64,000 bases of DNA, taken from contig NZ_VFPQ01000001.1 in the NCBI RefSeq assembly GCF_006716785.1, positions 3,782,001-3,846,000 of the forward strand, written 5' to 3'. Under the pieces are notes generated by a model. It did not search any database and had not been told where the DNA came from. It worked only from the letters and a program-made list of their open reading frames with translations. Both the position numbers and the translations under genes were made by a program. Origin of the DNA: Thermopolyspora flexuosa. Lineage in GTDB: Bacteria > Actinomycetota > Actinomycetes > Streptosporangiales > Streptosporangiaceae. Below are positions 56,801 through 64,000 of the stretch, piece after piece (the stretch's first letter is position 1; each line of letters starts with the position of its first letter).

Positions 56801-57084
56801 GTCTTGTCGCGCTCGTCCTGGAACTCATGCGCCAGCGTGGCGAGGCTGTTGACCAGCTCCGCCACGGTGTTGACCCGCTCGTACTGGGCCGCACTGCTGA
56901 TCGACGTGGTGACCCGGAGTGCACCAAGCAGAACGGCGACGGTGGTGGGGATGAGGATCAGCGCGATGAGTCGCGTCCGGACCCGCCAGTTACGCAGGGC
57001 GAGGGGACTCCCGGCCGACGGAGCCGCCTGATTGGGGGCTTCCTGCTCAGGCGGGCTGGTGCCCTCGTTTATTGCTGTCCTCAC
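53869..57084 (-). CDS. conservon sensor histidine kinase 1 (CvnA-type, NIT domain)
   Basis: A 1071-residue membrane kinase. GTG 57084 is chosen for its GAGAGG and because the paralogue starts in the same context. Helix 1 lies near 38-58, then an extracytoplasmic NIT (nitrate/nitrite-sensing-like) domain to about 350, helix 2 near 352-372, and a HAMP-like stretch. The H-box KLDHLATRMRRNSENLLVL puts the phospho-accepting His near residue 495. The ATPase domain has ELIENAISFS, TDHGIGMTAEEL and GLFVVGRLALRHGI. The C-terminal 350 residues are Ser/Gly/Pro-rich, with five DSGRF units near 700-733 and paired SPSGPVF-type motifs, ending in a conserved basic segment (SRLASFQQGIRQGRA). It heads operon 1. 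Confidence 0.92.
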   Translation of the reverse strand: MRTAINEGTSPPEQEAPNQAAPSAGSPLALRNWRVRTRLIALILIPTTVAVLLGALRVTTSISSAAQYERVNTVAELVNSLATLAHEFQDERDKTVAYIAAGRPQGPSLVAIRNQQDAVDGAVAKVRASAEPARDALSASGRQRLQALLNRLNDLNTLRNTAIGTKLPPLPAMDRYSLVISDMLQLYEEIRQGSTNEELSATASALGALARAKEETSRQRGLLAAALARRPRPQFTPMEQDAFNNADAGQDSQLVAFGQFATLAQSQLYADTVTGQKVDRAEGLKARAKFLTESNRPLRGLESANTARDAERWYDAMTDTVDRMHKVEGELIKQIITKSDELQGADQGFAALNVILVAALLILVLIVTSVVARSLVRPLRRLRAEALEIAGSRLPAMVARLREADAAPANVAAEVKPISVASSDEIGEVARAFDEVHREAVRLAGDEAALRSNISAMFVNLSRRTQTLVERQISLIDSLEQGEQDEQRLANLFKLDHLATRMRRNSENLLVLAGQEPARRWSQPVPLVDVVRASLSEVENYERVDMQVLPGVAVAGQAVNDVIHLLAELIENAISFSSRDTKVTVTANRIDGGGVMIGITDHGIGMTAEELAQANWRLSNPPVVDVSVSRRMGLFVVGRLALRHGIRVQLRPHDGGGLTAMVLLPETLVGVTQPAMPFGQSGAFAGGMAAAAAPVGGSGWDASSDSGRFSTSDSGRFATGDSGRFATSDSGRFGVSAPALEEPSRPGAMQGAGLSSGSSQGMDSGRGVEATQSFGAVEGFAGASSGGPSSGASGPQSFGRGFGQGFGSGSSSTSQDLPSGVQTFDTPSGPVFTGPQQKTDGGGESAFGSAFTKPASSAPSGPQSFDSPSGPVFGGNSGAHPTLRPGQQPTFSSPPPAIGRMRSRRFDFPDTDGATGPMPAVPESSPMEQQNEEYLPIFAAVESAWFRRAPANSSDDNDPSGGWRASSADAGWQAAQVVRDPVREGKTASGLPKRIPKANLVPGSVPTSGGDSGRQSSGPQRPLLSPDRARSRLASFQQGIRQGRAVARGELSEDEAYPSAFRRFDEGKEDA

Positions 57085-58585
57085 TGGTTGCGACCTCTCG
57101 ACGGCTCGCCCTCGTGGGAGGAGGTTGTCTTGTGCGCCTGAAAGCTGCGTCAAGTCACGGGCAATTTGAGCATAACGAGACTACACCGACCAATAGGACC
57201 GCGGGTTTCAAACGGTCCAAATTGCAAAGTGATGGGGTAACGAAACGGCAACCGCCTCACGTGGCGGCAATGTGCACAATCGTGACGGATGTCTCACTCT
57301 CCGGATGCTGGAACGATCCAAGGCCCGACAAACGGCCCATCCAGGGACATATAACAAGGTGCCGCGCCCCTCGCGGGCCCCTGCCGCCGCGGTTGCCGGC
57401 CCCCTGGGTACAGGGGCGGGCCTGTGCTGCTATAAGCTGCGCACCTCAAGGCGGCCGCCTGGCCGGTGGCCGTGCCGCCTGCCCGTACCTCGGACGACGT
57501 CCGTGGCCGCACGGGCGGGCATCCGTATTCGAGCGCCGAAGGCACTCCGCGCGCGGAGGCGCCGTGAGGCTTTCACATATCGCCCCGCCGCCGTCGGCAC
57601 GCCGGACGTCGCGGCGGGTGGTTCACCGCGCGGCGCGGTAAGCGGGCCGTTGCCCGGTGTCCGGCGACCGGACGCGCAACGGGCGGACACCCGAACATCG
57701 GACGACACCGTACGGCCGGCCGGCTCGTCCGCCGTGCCCGTCGTCGGGCGTCCCGCCTCACCCGGGTGAGCCGCGGTCGCGTCGCGGCCGGTAAGAGTTC
57801 GCGCATGCCCTGCGCGCGTCCGTCGTCTCGCGGATCCCCTGCGGACGCGGTTCGCCCGGCGGTCCGGGATCCGCGCCGGGGCGATCCCCCGCCGACGGCC
57901 GGTCCGATACGCCGTCCGGCGGGAAGCGGTGGCCACCACGTCGGCGTGCGCGGACGTGTCGCGAAGGAAAAAGGCGGAGGGATCCGCGCCGCCCGCGGGC
58001 CTTGCGTACGGTCGCGGTCACGTCGCGCCGTGCGGGCGGCGGATCATGCGGCACCGCGGCGCGCGGCGCGTGGCGGCCGCCGGGCCGCCGTGGTCCGCGA
58101 GCGCCGGGCCCGCCGTCGATCACGCGGCTCGCGAACGGATTCGGCCGGTGCCGTGGTCGGCGACCGGCCGGAGGTCGGTGTCTGGTCACGTCGCCGGCGC
58201 GAGCGGGTCGCGCCGGTACGGGTGTCGCCGGAGTTCGCCGGCGGCGTGCCGGCCCCCTGGGCGACGGGGCCGGATCGGACTGCCTCATGGGGCACGGGCG
58301 GCGGGCACTCCGGGCAGGTGTCCCGGGTGCGCCGATCCCGTGCTCCGACAGGTCACCGGGGATGTGCCGGCGACGGCCCGGACGCCGTCGTCCACGATCC
58401 CCGGTTCCCGACCTCGCCGGAGGAGCCGCGGCGTGACTCGGGCACGGCGGGTGAGGAGGCGGCACACGTTCCCGCCGTTCGCCGGGGCCGGCCGGATGCG
58501 CCGGCCCGCACGGCACCACGGCCGGGCGTCGCCGCCGGTTGGGGCCTGCCCCGCCCCGGCCGTACCCACGCCGCTCCGGTACGGC
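57085..58585. other. 1.5-kb region between the two conservons with no recognisable gene
   Basis: The first 250 bp next to the kinase gene are AT-richer and should hold its promoter. From 57,300 onward all frames give Arg/Pro/Gly-rich translations without domains. A small hairpin CCCCT/AGGGG lies near 57,402-57,417. No RNase P, tmRNA or tRNA pattern was seen. Confidence 0.5.
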
Positions 58586-59185
58586 TCAGCGTGCCCAGCC
58601 CTGGGCCGCGGTCCGCATGGCGAGCGCGTGCTCGACCAGGGTGATGAGGGTCTCCTTGACCGCCTGGCGGGCGCGGGCGTCGGTGCGCACGATCGGCACC
58701 GCCGGCGTCAGCGCCAGCGCCTCGCGCACCTCCTCCTCGCTGTGCGGGAACTGGCCGTCCCAGCCGTTGATGGCGACGATGAACGGGAGGCGCGCCTCCT
58801 CGAAGTAGTCGATCGCCGGGAAGCTGTCGGCGAGACGGCGGGTGTCGACCAGCACGACCGCGCCGATGGCGCCGCGCACCAGGTCGTCCCACATGAACCA
58901 GAACCGGTGCTGACCGGGCGTGCCGAACAGGTAGAGGATCAGGTCCTGGTCGAGCGACACCCGGCCGAAGTCCATCGCGACCGTGGTGGTCGTCTTGTGC
59001 GGAGTCAGGCCGATGTCATCGATCCCGACCGAGGCGTCCGTCATCACCGCCTCGGTGGTGAGCGGCATGATCTCCGAAACGGCACCGACGAACGTCGTCT
59101 TGCCCACGCCGAAGCCGCCGGCGACGACGATCTTCGTCGAGGTCAGCGCTCCTGATGTGCCTGACCTAGAGCCTGCGAAGTCCAC
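58586..59185 (-). CDS. conservon GTPase 2 (CvnD-type)
   Basis: A 199-residue paralogue of the GTPase at 52472. The G1, switch and G3 regions are the same over long runs (TKIVVAGGFGVGKTTFVGAV, FGTPGQHRFWFMWDDLVRGA), and G4 again reads INGWDG. Differences cluster in the first 15 residues and the last 50 (EEVREALALTPAVPIVRTDA). GTG start, overlapping the DUF742 gene by 20 bp exactly as in operon 1. Confidence 0.93.
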   Translation of the reverse strand: MDFAGSRSGTSGALTSTKIVVAGGFGVGKTTFVGAVSEIMPLTTEAVMTDASVGIDDIGLTPHKTTTTVAMDFGRVSLDQDLILYLFGTPGQHRFWFMWDDLVRGAIGAVVLVDTRRLADSFPAIDYFEEARLPFIVAINGWDGQFPHSEEEVREALALTPAVPIVRTDARARQAVKETLITLVEHALAMRTAAQGWAR

Positions 59186-59624
59186 TGAGCACCCTCTCCA
59201 GCAAGTTCAGATCGGGCTTGCCGGCATCCAGACGCTGCTGATGCACGTGCACCAAGCCCTCGGCCGCCATATCGGCGATCAAGATCCGTACCACCCCGAG
59301 CGGTATGCGCAGCAGTGCGGACACCTCCGCCACCGAGCGCACCTGCCGGCACAGCGAGATGATCGCCTGATACTCCGGCGTAAACGACGACACATCCTGA
59401 TGCACCGTCATCGCGGAGGACACCAGGGCCTCCAGCGCCAGGTTCATGCGCGGGGACGTGCGGCCGCCGGTCACCGTGTACGGCCGGACCAGCGAACGGG
59501 GCTCCATGGGCGTCCCCGGATCCGGGGACGCGCCGGCGGAGTAGCCGCCTCCGGCGTCCCGCGGCGCGTACGGCGATCCGCCACTCAGCGGGCCGCCGGC
59601 ACCGCCCCAACCGTGCTCGGCCAC
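59166..59624 (-). CDS. conservon DUF742 protein 2 (CvnC-type)
   Basis: A 152-residue paralogue of the protein at 53061 with a longer Gly/Pro/Ala-rich N-terminus of about 45 residues. The domain reads VRPYTVTGGRTSPRMNLALE, PEYQAIISLCRQVRSVAEVS, LADMAAEGLVH-like text and the identical ending LNLLERVLSGLRRL. It is separated from the Roadblock gene by 54 bp, not overlapping as in operon 1. Confidence 0.92.
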   Translation of the reverse strand: MAEHGWGGAGGPLSGGSPYAPRDAGGGYSAGASPDPGTPMEPRSLVRPYTVTGGRTSPRMNLALEALVSSAMTVHQDVSSFTPEYQAIISLCRQVRSVAEVSALLRIPLGVVRILIADMAAEGLVHVHQQRLDAGKPDLNLLERVLSGLRRL

Positions 59625-59678
59625 GGCGTCCTCCTAACCCCGGCCTGGTTCCACCCTGACGTCCAGCTCATGCGGGCA

Positions 59679-60101
59679 TCACCGCGGGTGCGACGCCTGC
59701 AGCTCCGCGCGCACCGCGGGAGTGAGGACCTGACCGGCCCGGTCCACGAGCAGGGTCATCTGGTAGGCCACCAGACCCATGTCGCAGTCGGCGGCGGCGA
59801 GCACCGCCAGGCAGGAGCCGTCGCTGATCGACATGATGAGGAGCAGCCCGCGCTGCATCTCCACGACGGTCTGGGTGACCGGCCCGCCCTCGAAGACCCT
59901 CGACGCGCCCTGGGTCAGGCTGATCAGACCCGCGGCGACCGCCGCGAGCTGGTCGGCCCGGTCCTTCGGGAAGCCCTCCGAGTACGCCAGCGGAAGGCCG
60001 TCGGACGAGACGACCACCGCGTGCGCCACGCCGGGCACGTTGTTCACGAAATCCGTGATCAGCCAGTTGATGCCGCGTGCGGCCTGGCTCATCTCCCTCA
60101 C
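59679..60101 (-). CDS. conservon Roadblock/LC7 protein 2 (CvnB-type)
   Basis: A 140-residue paralogue of the protein at 53450, nearly identical across the middle (VSSDGLPLAYSEGFPKDRAD, SLTQGASRVFEGGPVTQTVV). Differences include INWLITDFVNNVPG and the C-terminal QASHPR. The GTG start overlaps the sensor stop by 4 bp. Confidence 0.93.
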   Translation of the reverse strand: MREMSQAARGINWLITDFVNNVPGVAHAVVVSSDGLPLAYSEGFPKDRADQLAAVAAGLISLTQGASRVFEGGPVTQTVVEMQRGLLLIMSISDGSCLAVLAAADCDMGLVAYQMTLLVDRAGQVLTPAVRAELQASHPR

Positions 60102-62890
60102 GGGTCCTCCTTGTAACCATCGACACCGGGCATGCCGCCCGGATGGGCCTGTTCCTGGTTGCGCATCCCGCGGGCCGCCGCACGACCCTGCCGGACCCCC
60201 TGCTGGAATCCGGCGAGCCGGTCGCGCACGCCCTCGGGTGACAGGGCCGGCGCCGGGTACTGCCGGGATGTGGCGTCCGTGCCCACCGATCCGGGGACGA
60301 GGTTCGCCCTCGGCACACGCTTGGGCAGCCCGGCGTCGGTCATGCCGCCCGCCACCGGGTTGCCGATCGCCTGTGCCGCGCGCCAGCCGGCGTCGGCGGG
60401 TGAGCTCCACCCTCCGGTCCGGCGGGCGGCGCGTCCGCCCTCCTCCCCTTGAACCACGACGATCTCCTCCTCCGCTGATGCGCCGCCGCCCGCCGGGGCG
60501 GGACGGCCGGCACGCCTGAACCACTCGGACTCGACGGAGGCGAAGATCGGGAGGTACTCCGCACCGTCGGCCGGGGTGGCTTCCTCGACCGCCGGCGGAG
60601 CACCGGCCCCGGCGCCCGCGGGCGACCGCGGTTTCCACGGGTCCCAGGGCTCCTGCCGCCGCTGGGGGTCCCGGAGGTCTTCGTCCCTGGCGGGGGCCGC
60701 CGCCGGGGATGCGGTGGTCCCGGTGCTCCCGGGAAGAGGCAGGCTGCCCGGCCAGGGTGTGTCGACGGGGGCCGTCGGCGTCGCGTGCCGATCACGCCCG
60801 GACGTCCGGTCGGCGGGGCCGGCCGGTACGGCGTCCGCCGCCGGGACGCTCCCGCCGTAGGCGCCGCCGTACCCGCCCGTGTCGTGGCCGGTGCCGTACG
60901 GGTCCGCGGCGGGAGCGGCGCCCACCGGGCCGCCGGGCCGCAGCAGCGCGCCGGGCAGCAGCACCATCGCGCCGACGCCGCCCTCCTCGCGCCGCCGCAG
61001 CCGCACCTGGACGCCGTGCCGCCGGGCCAGGCGGCCCGCCGCGGCGAGGCCGAGGTGCCGCGGCACGGTGCCGTCCGTTTCGGGCGCGGCGGCGAGCGCC
61101 GCGTTCGCCGCGGCGAGCTCCTCGTCGGTCATCCCGGCGCCGTGGTCGCTCACCGACAGCAGCACGCCGCCGCTCTCCCCCGCGCTGGAGGTCACGATGA
61201 CCGGCGTGCCACCGCCGCCGGACGCGGCGAGCGCGTTCTCCACCAGCTCGGCGAGCAGGTGGGCCACGTCCCGGACCGCCTCCCCGGCGACCGTCACGTC
61301 GTGCCGGACCTGCACGATCACCCGGTCGCCGTCCGCCACCCGGGCGAGCGCCGCGCGCACCACCTCGGTGAGCGGGGCCGGGCTACCGAAGGTGCGGGGC
61401 GGCTCCTGCCCGGCGACGAGCAGCAGGTTCTCGCCGGTGCGCCGCATGCGGTCGGCGAGCCGGCCGAGCCGTACCAGGGCGCCGAGCCGCGCCTCGTCGT
61501 ACTCGCCCCGCTCCAGCTCCGCAAGGAGCATGCGCTGCTGCTCGGCGATCGCCTCGCCGCGCCGGGCGAGGTTGGCGAGCAGCGCCGCGACGTCGCCGCG
61601 CAGCCGCTCCTGCTCGGCGGCGAGCCGGGCCGCCTCGCGGTGGACCTCGTCGAAGGCGCGGGCGAGCTCGCCGAACTCGCCGTCGTCGTCCGCCTCGTCG
61701 TACGGCGAGGCACCGGCGGCGTCCGGCCGGCCGCCGGTGAGCCGCAGGGCCGCGGCGCGCAGCCGCCGCAGCGAGCGGGCCAGCGAGGCGGCGACCATGC
61801 CGGTGATGAGCAGCGCCAGCGCGAGCAGCAGCGCGCAACCGGCCCCGGTGACGAGCGCGCGGATGCGCGCCCGCTCGTTCAGCTCGGCGGCCTCGGCGGC
61901 CAGATCCGCGGCGAGCTCGCGCTCCACGGTGCGCAGCTGCTCGAGGACGGCGTTCGCGTTCTCGTACCAGTGCCGGGCGTCGTCGTCCCCGTCGGGGTCG
62001 ATCCCGCGCGGCTCGCCGCCCTCCCGGAGCCGGGCGGTCACCAGGCCGCGCACCCGGTCGGTCTCGGCCACGCGCGCGCCGCCCACCGCCTTGTGGTACC
62101 GGGCGAGGGTGGCCGCCTCGGCCTCGCTCTCGAACAGGTTCGTCTCGGCCAGCTCCCGCTCCCGGGCGGCGAGGAACGCCGGCATCCGGTCGTCGTCGAA
62201 CCGGCCCGCCTCCAGCGCGACGAGGAGGGTTCCGATCTGCCGGGAGAGCTCCTCCTTGGCGCGGCTCAGCGCGCCGAGCGCGACCGCGTCGCCGTCGAGG
62301 CCGGCGTCGGCGCCGTACCGGCCGAGCTCGTCGGCGAGCGCGAGGAACGCGTCGATCACGGGGCGGTAGCCGTCGAGGGCCGCCCCGGGCTGCGCGCCGT
62401 CGCGCAGGGTCTCGTCACGCAGGGTCTCGATGCCCGCCAGCCGCTCGCGTACCGCCTTCACCTTGCGGCCGAGGCGCGCGTCGCCGCCGGTGTCGAGGGA
62501 GGCGAGCAGGGCCGTGACCCGGCCCGCGGCGGCGTCCACCCGGGCGCGCTGCGCGTCGACGCGCTCCCGCCGGCTGCGCGTGGGGTCGGCGAGGTACCAG
62601 GCGGTGAGGGTGCGCTCGGCACCCGTCTCGTGCGCGAGCGTGTCGATCCGTTCGGTGAGGGTGGCGATCTCGGCGAGGCGCCGGTGGTCGGCCCACACGG
62701 CGAACGCGCCGACCGGCTGCACCACGGCGACGAGGATCGCGACCGCCGTGGGGAGCAGGATCAGGGTGGCCAGCCGGGTACGGACCCGCCGGTCGCGCAG
62801 GCGCAGGCGACCGCCGGTGCCCGCACGGCGCGACACCCGCGAGGCACCGCTCGCGGAGCCGCGTCCACCCTGGGGGTCGGTCTTCCTCAC
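60098..62890 (-). CDS. conservon sensor protein 2 (CvnA-type) lacking the H-box histidine
   Basis: A 930-residue paralogue of the sensor at 53869. GTG 62890 follows GAGAGGGTG and shares the ACAACCAGTGAGG start context. Helix 1 lies near 33-56, the sensory domain to about 345, helix 2 near 347-372, then HAMP-like. The H-box aligns as RLGRLADRMRRTGENLLLV, so the expected His (near residue 476) is Arg. The ATPase motifs remain: ELVENALAAS, SDHGAGMTDEEL and GLAAAGRLARRHGVQV. The C-terminal tail is shorter and Pro/Ala-rich, without DSGRF repeats, and ends with RLAGFQQGVRQGRAAARG. It may signal through its partners rather than by autophosphorylation. Confidence 0.9.
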   Translation of the reverse strand: MRKTDPQGGRGSASGASRVSRRAGTGGRLRLRDRRVRTRLATLILLPTAVAILVAVVQPVGAFAVWADHRRLAEIATLTERIDTLAHETGAERTLTAWYLADPTRSRRERVDAQRARVDAAAGRVTALLASLDTGGDARLGRKVKAVRERLAGIETLRDETLRDGAQPGAALDGYRPVIDAFLALADELGRYGADAGLDGDAVALGALSRAKEELSRQIGTLLVALEAGRFDDDRMPAFLAARERELAETNLFESEAEAATLARYHKAVGGARVAETDRVRGLVTARLREGGEPRGIDPDGDDDARHWYENANAVLEQLRTVERELAADLAAEAAELNERARIRALVTGAGCALLLALALLITGMVAASLARSLRRLRAAALRLTGGRPDAAGASPYDEADDDGEFGELARAFDEVHREAARLAAEQERLRGDVAALLANLARRGEAIAEQQRMLLAELERGEYDEARLGALVRLGRLADRMRRTGENLLLVAGQEPPRTFGSPAPLTEVVRAALARVADGDRVIVQVRHDVTVAGEAVRDVAHLLAELVENALAASGGGGTPVIVTSSAGESGGVLLSVSDHGAGMTDEELAAANAALAAAPETDGTVPRHLGLAAAGRLARRHGVQVRLRRREEGGVGAMVLLPGALLRPGGPVGAAPAADPYGTGHDTGGYGGAYGGSVPAADAVPAGPADRTSGRDRHATPTAPVDTPWPGSLPLPGSTGTTASPAAAPARDEDLRDPQRRQEPWDPWKPRSPAGAGAGAPPAVEEATPADGAEYLPIFASVESEWFRRAGRPAPAGGGASAEEEIVVVQGEEGGRAARRTGGWSSPADAGWRAAQAIGNPVAGGMTDAGLPKRVPRANLVPGSVGTDATSRQYPAPALSPEGVRDRLAGFQQGVRQGRAAARGMRNQEQAHPGGMPGVDGYKEDP

Positions 62891-63273
62891 TGGTTGTCGC
62901 ACCCTCTCGCCGGACCCGGCATGCGCCCGGCCGTGTCACTTGCGCGGTCACTCGCGAGACGTACGGGACGTCCGTGACGTGATGCAGGCGAGGGTAATTG
63001 GAACACAACCCTGCCAGATCGGCCAACCGAGCTTCGCGTCGCCAACGACGCCAAAGCGGGCATACTGCCAAATTTCACACCGGCACCCTACATGTTGCCC
63101 TGACTCAGTCGCCCCGTGCATGACCTACTCGTAACCGGGCCCTTGCCGGACGGCGATCCGCGGCCGCCCCGGCCGTTCGGCCCGGGCCCGCGGCGGCCCC
63201 GGAACACCCCTCCGGGCCGCTCCGGGCGGCTCCCGCCCCGGGGCGCGTGGCCGGCCTCGCGGACCGCGGCGGG
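62891..63273. other. 383-bp region upstream of conservon 2
   Basis: The middle (about 62,985-63,110) is AT-richer than its surroundings and should contain the conservon promoter. Nothing else is recognisable. Confidence 0.4.
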
Positions 63274-64000
63274 TCAGCCCTCGGCCACCCGCGCGGCGAG
63301 CCGGGCGTACCTGCCCGCGTGCTCGCCCAGATCGACGAGCGGCTCGTGCCGCAGCAGGTCGGCCGGGGTCATGCGGAGCTGCGGCCGGTCCCCGCCGCCG
63401 CGGGCGAGGGCCCGCTCCATCGCGGGCCGGTTCGGCACCTTGTAGCCGGTGTGCTCGGGCACCCAGGCATGCGTGCCGGGCGCGAGCATGTGGTTGACGA
63501 ACGCGTGCGCCGCCTCCGGGTCGCGGGCGGCGCGCGAGATCACCATCGTCTCGGTCCACAGGTCGCCGCCCTCGCGCGGCACGGTGAACCGGATGTACGG
63601 CTCGCCGGTCGGGCACGCCCCGTCCCGGGTCTGGGCGAGGACCGCCTCGCCGCGCAGCAGGCGCTCGCCCGCGGTGACGTCGTCGTAGGCGAGCAGGGTC
63701 CGCTTCGCCGCGAGCAGCCTGCGGGCCGCCGAGGCGAGCCGCTCGTCGTCGACGGTGTTGACCGAGTAGCCGAGCGCCTTGAGCGCCGGGAGGGCGAGCG
63801 CGCGGTCGGCCGTCATCATCGTCACCCTGCCGCGCGCCCAGGCCGGCGGGTCGAGCAGGTCGTTCCAGCTCTTGGGTGGCCGGCGCACCAGGTCCGCGCG
63901 GTAGCAGATGCCGGTCGTGCCCCAGGCGTACGGCACCGAGAAGCGGTTGCCCCGGTCGTGGGGCAGCAGCCGGGCCTCGGGGTGGAGGTTGCCGAGGTTG
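63274..64000 (-). CDS. PotD-like extracellular solute-binding protein, 5' end cut by the window edge
   Basis: The visible 242 codons are the C-terminal two thirds of a polyamine-type periplasmic binding protein: RFSVPYAWGTTGICYRADLV, KSWNDLLDPPAWARGRV, ALKALGYSVNT, FTVPREGGDLWTETMVIS and AHAFVNHMLAPGTHAWV. The frame continues to the last base of the window. It differs clearly from the PotD-like protein at 21081, so the genome encodes at least two such binding proteins. Its transport partners lie beyond the edge if present. Confidence 0.85.
   Translation of the reverse strand, partial: NLGNLHPEARLLPHDRGNRFSVPYAWGTTGICYRADLVRRPPKSWNDLLDPPAWARGRVTMMTADRALALPALKALGYSVNTVDDERLASAARRLLAAKRTLLAYDDVTAGERLLRGEAVLAQTRDGACPTGEPYIRFTVPREGGDLWTETMVISRAARDPEAAHAFVNHMLAPGTHAWVPEHTGYKVPNRPAMERALARGGGDRPQLRMTPADLLRHEPLVDLGEHAGRYARLAARVAEG

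Noticed and set aside
57758-58519. 253-codon minus-strand frame between the conservons
   Set aside because: Composition is Pro/Arg/Gly-rich without hydrophobic core or motif, as expected for random high-GC frames.

Overview
This 64 kb window is very GC-rich chromosomal DNA from an actinobacterium. GTG and TTG starts are frequent, four-base stop/start overlaps are common, and codon third positions are mostly G or C. Lineage markers are two conservon operons (sensor kinase, Roadblock, DUF742, GTPase), an F420-type LLM oxidoreductase, a protein with two DivIVA-like modules, DUF2469 and twin signal peptidases. I infer a filamentous actinomycete, perhaps of the order Streptosporangiales. The species cannot be read from the sequence.

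Positions 1-15,600 hold accessory and membrane functions: an AI-2E family transporter, a GT87-like membrane protein, a PRC-barrel/DUF2382 stress-type protein behind a SigB-like promoter, a very small transcription unit, a metallophosphoesterase, LysE, VC0807-like and DedA membrane proteins, an SDR, a DUF1801 protein, a LigD-type phosphoesterase fused to a ligase-like domain without its catalytic lysine, a winged-helix protein and a beta-carbonic anhydrase. Between 4.7 and 6.2 kb lies an array of seven tRNA or tRNA-like genes (Ala, Pro, Gly, Arg twice, Leu, Glu). Several have odd architecture, and one of them sits on a 137-bp perfect direct repeat.

Positions 15,700-25,850 look like a polyamine module: an aldehyde dehydrogenase of the gamma-aminobutyraldehyde type, a PotA-D-B-C ABC importer, a PuuB-like amine oxidase, an LLM oxidoreductase and an XdhC-like protein run leftward, with a divergent Lrp/AsnC regulator. 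A 7-bp inverted repeat lies in the shared promoter region. Next come an intracellular GH10 xylanase and a cyclase-family hydrolase.

Positions 28,000-52,100 are the conserved leftward core: DivIVA-like protein, rlmN, cdsA, frr, pyrH, tsf and rpsB; then dprA, a YifB/ComM-type ATPase, YraN, DUF2469, rnhB, two lepB genes, rplS, trmD, rimM, a KH protein, rpsP and ffh. Among them are a frameshifted RNase Z gene, an M23 protein with altered active-site motifs, and three copies of a roughly 0.2 kb repeat around a fragment of a flippase-like gene. A 45-residue membrane protein sits between rpsP and ffh.

Positions 52,400-62,900 carry two paralogous conservon operons in tandem, separated by 1.5 kb without a recognisable gene. 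The second sensor protein has arginine where the first has its H-box histidine. A second PotD-like binding protein is cut by the right edge.
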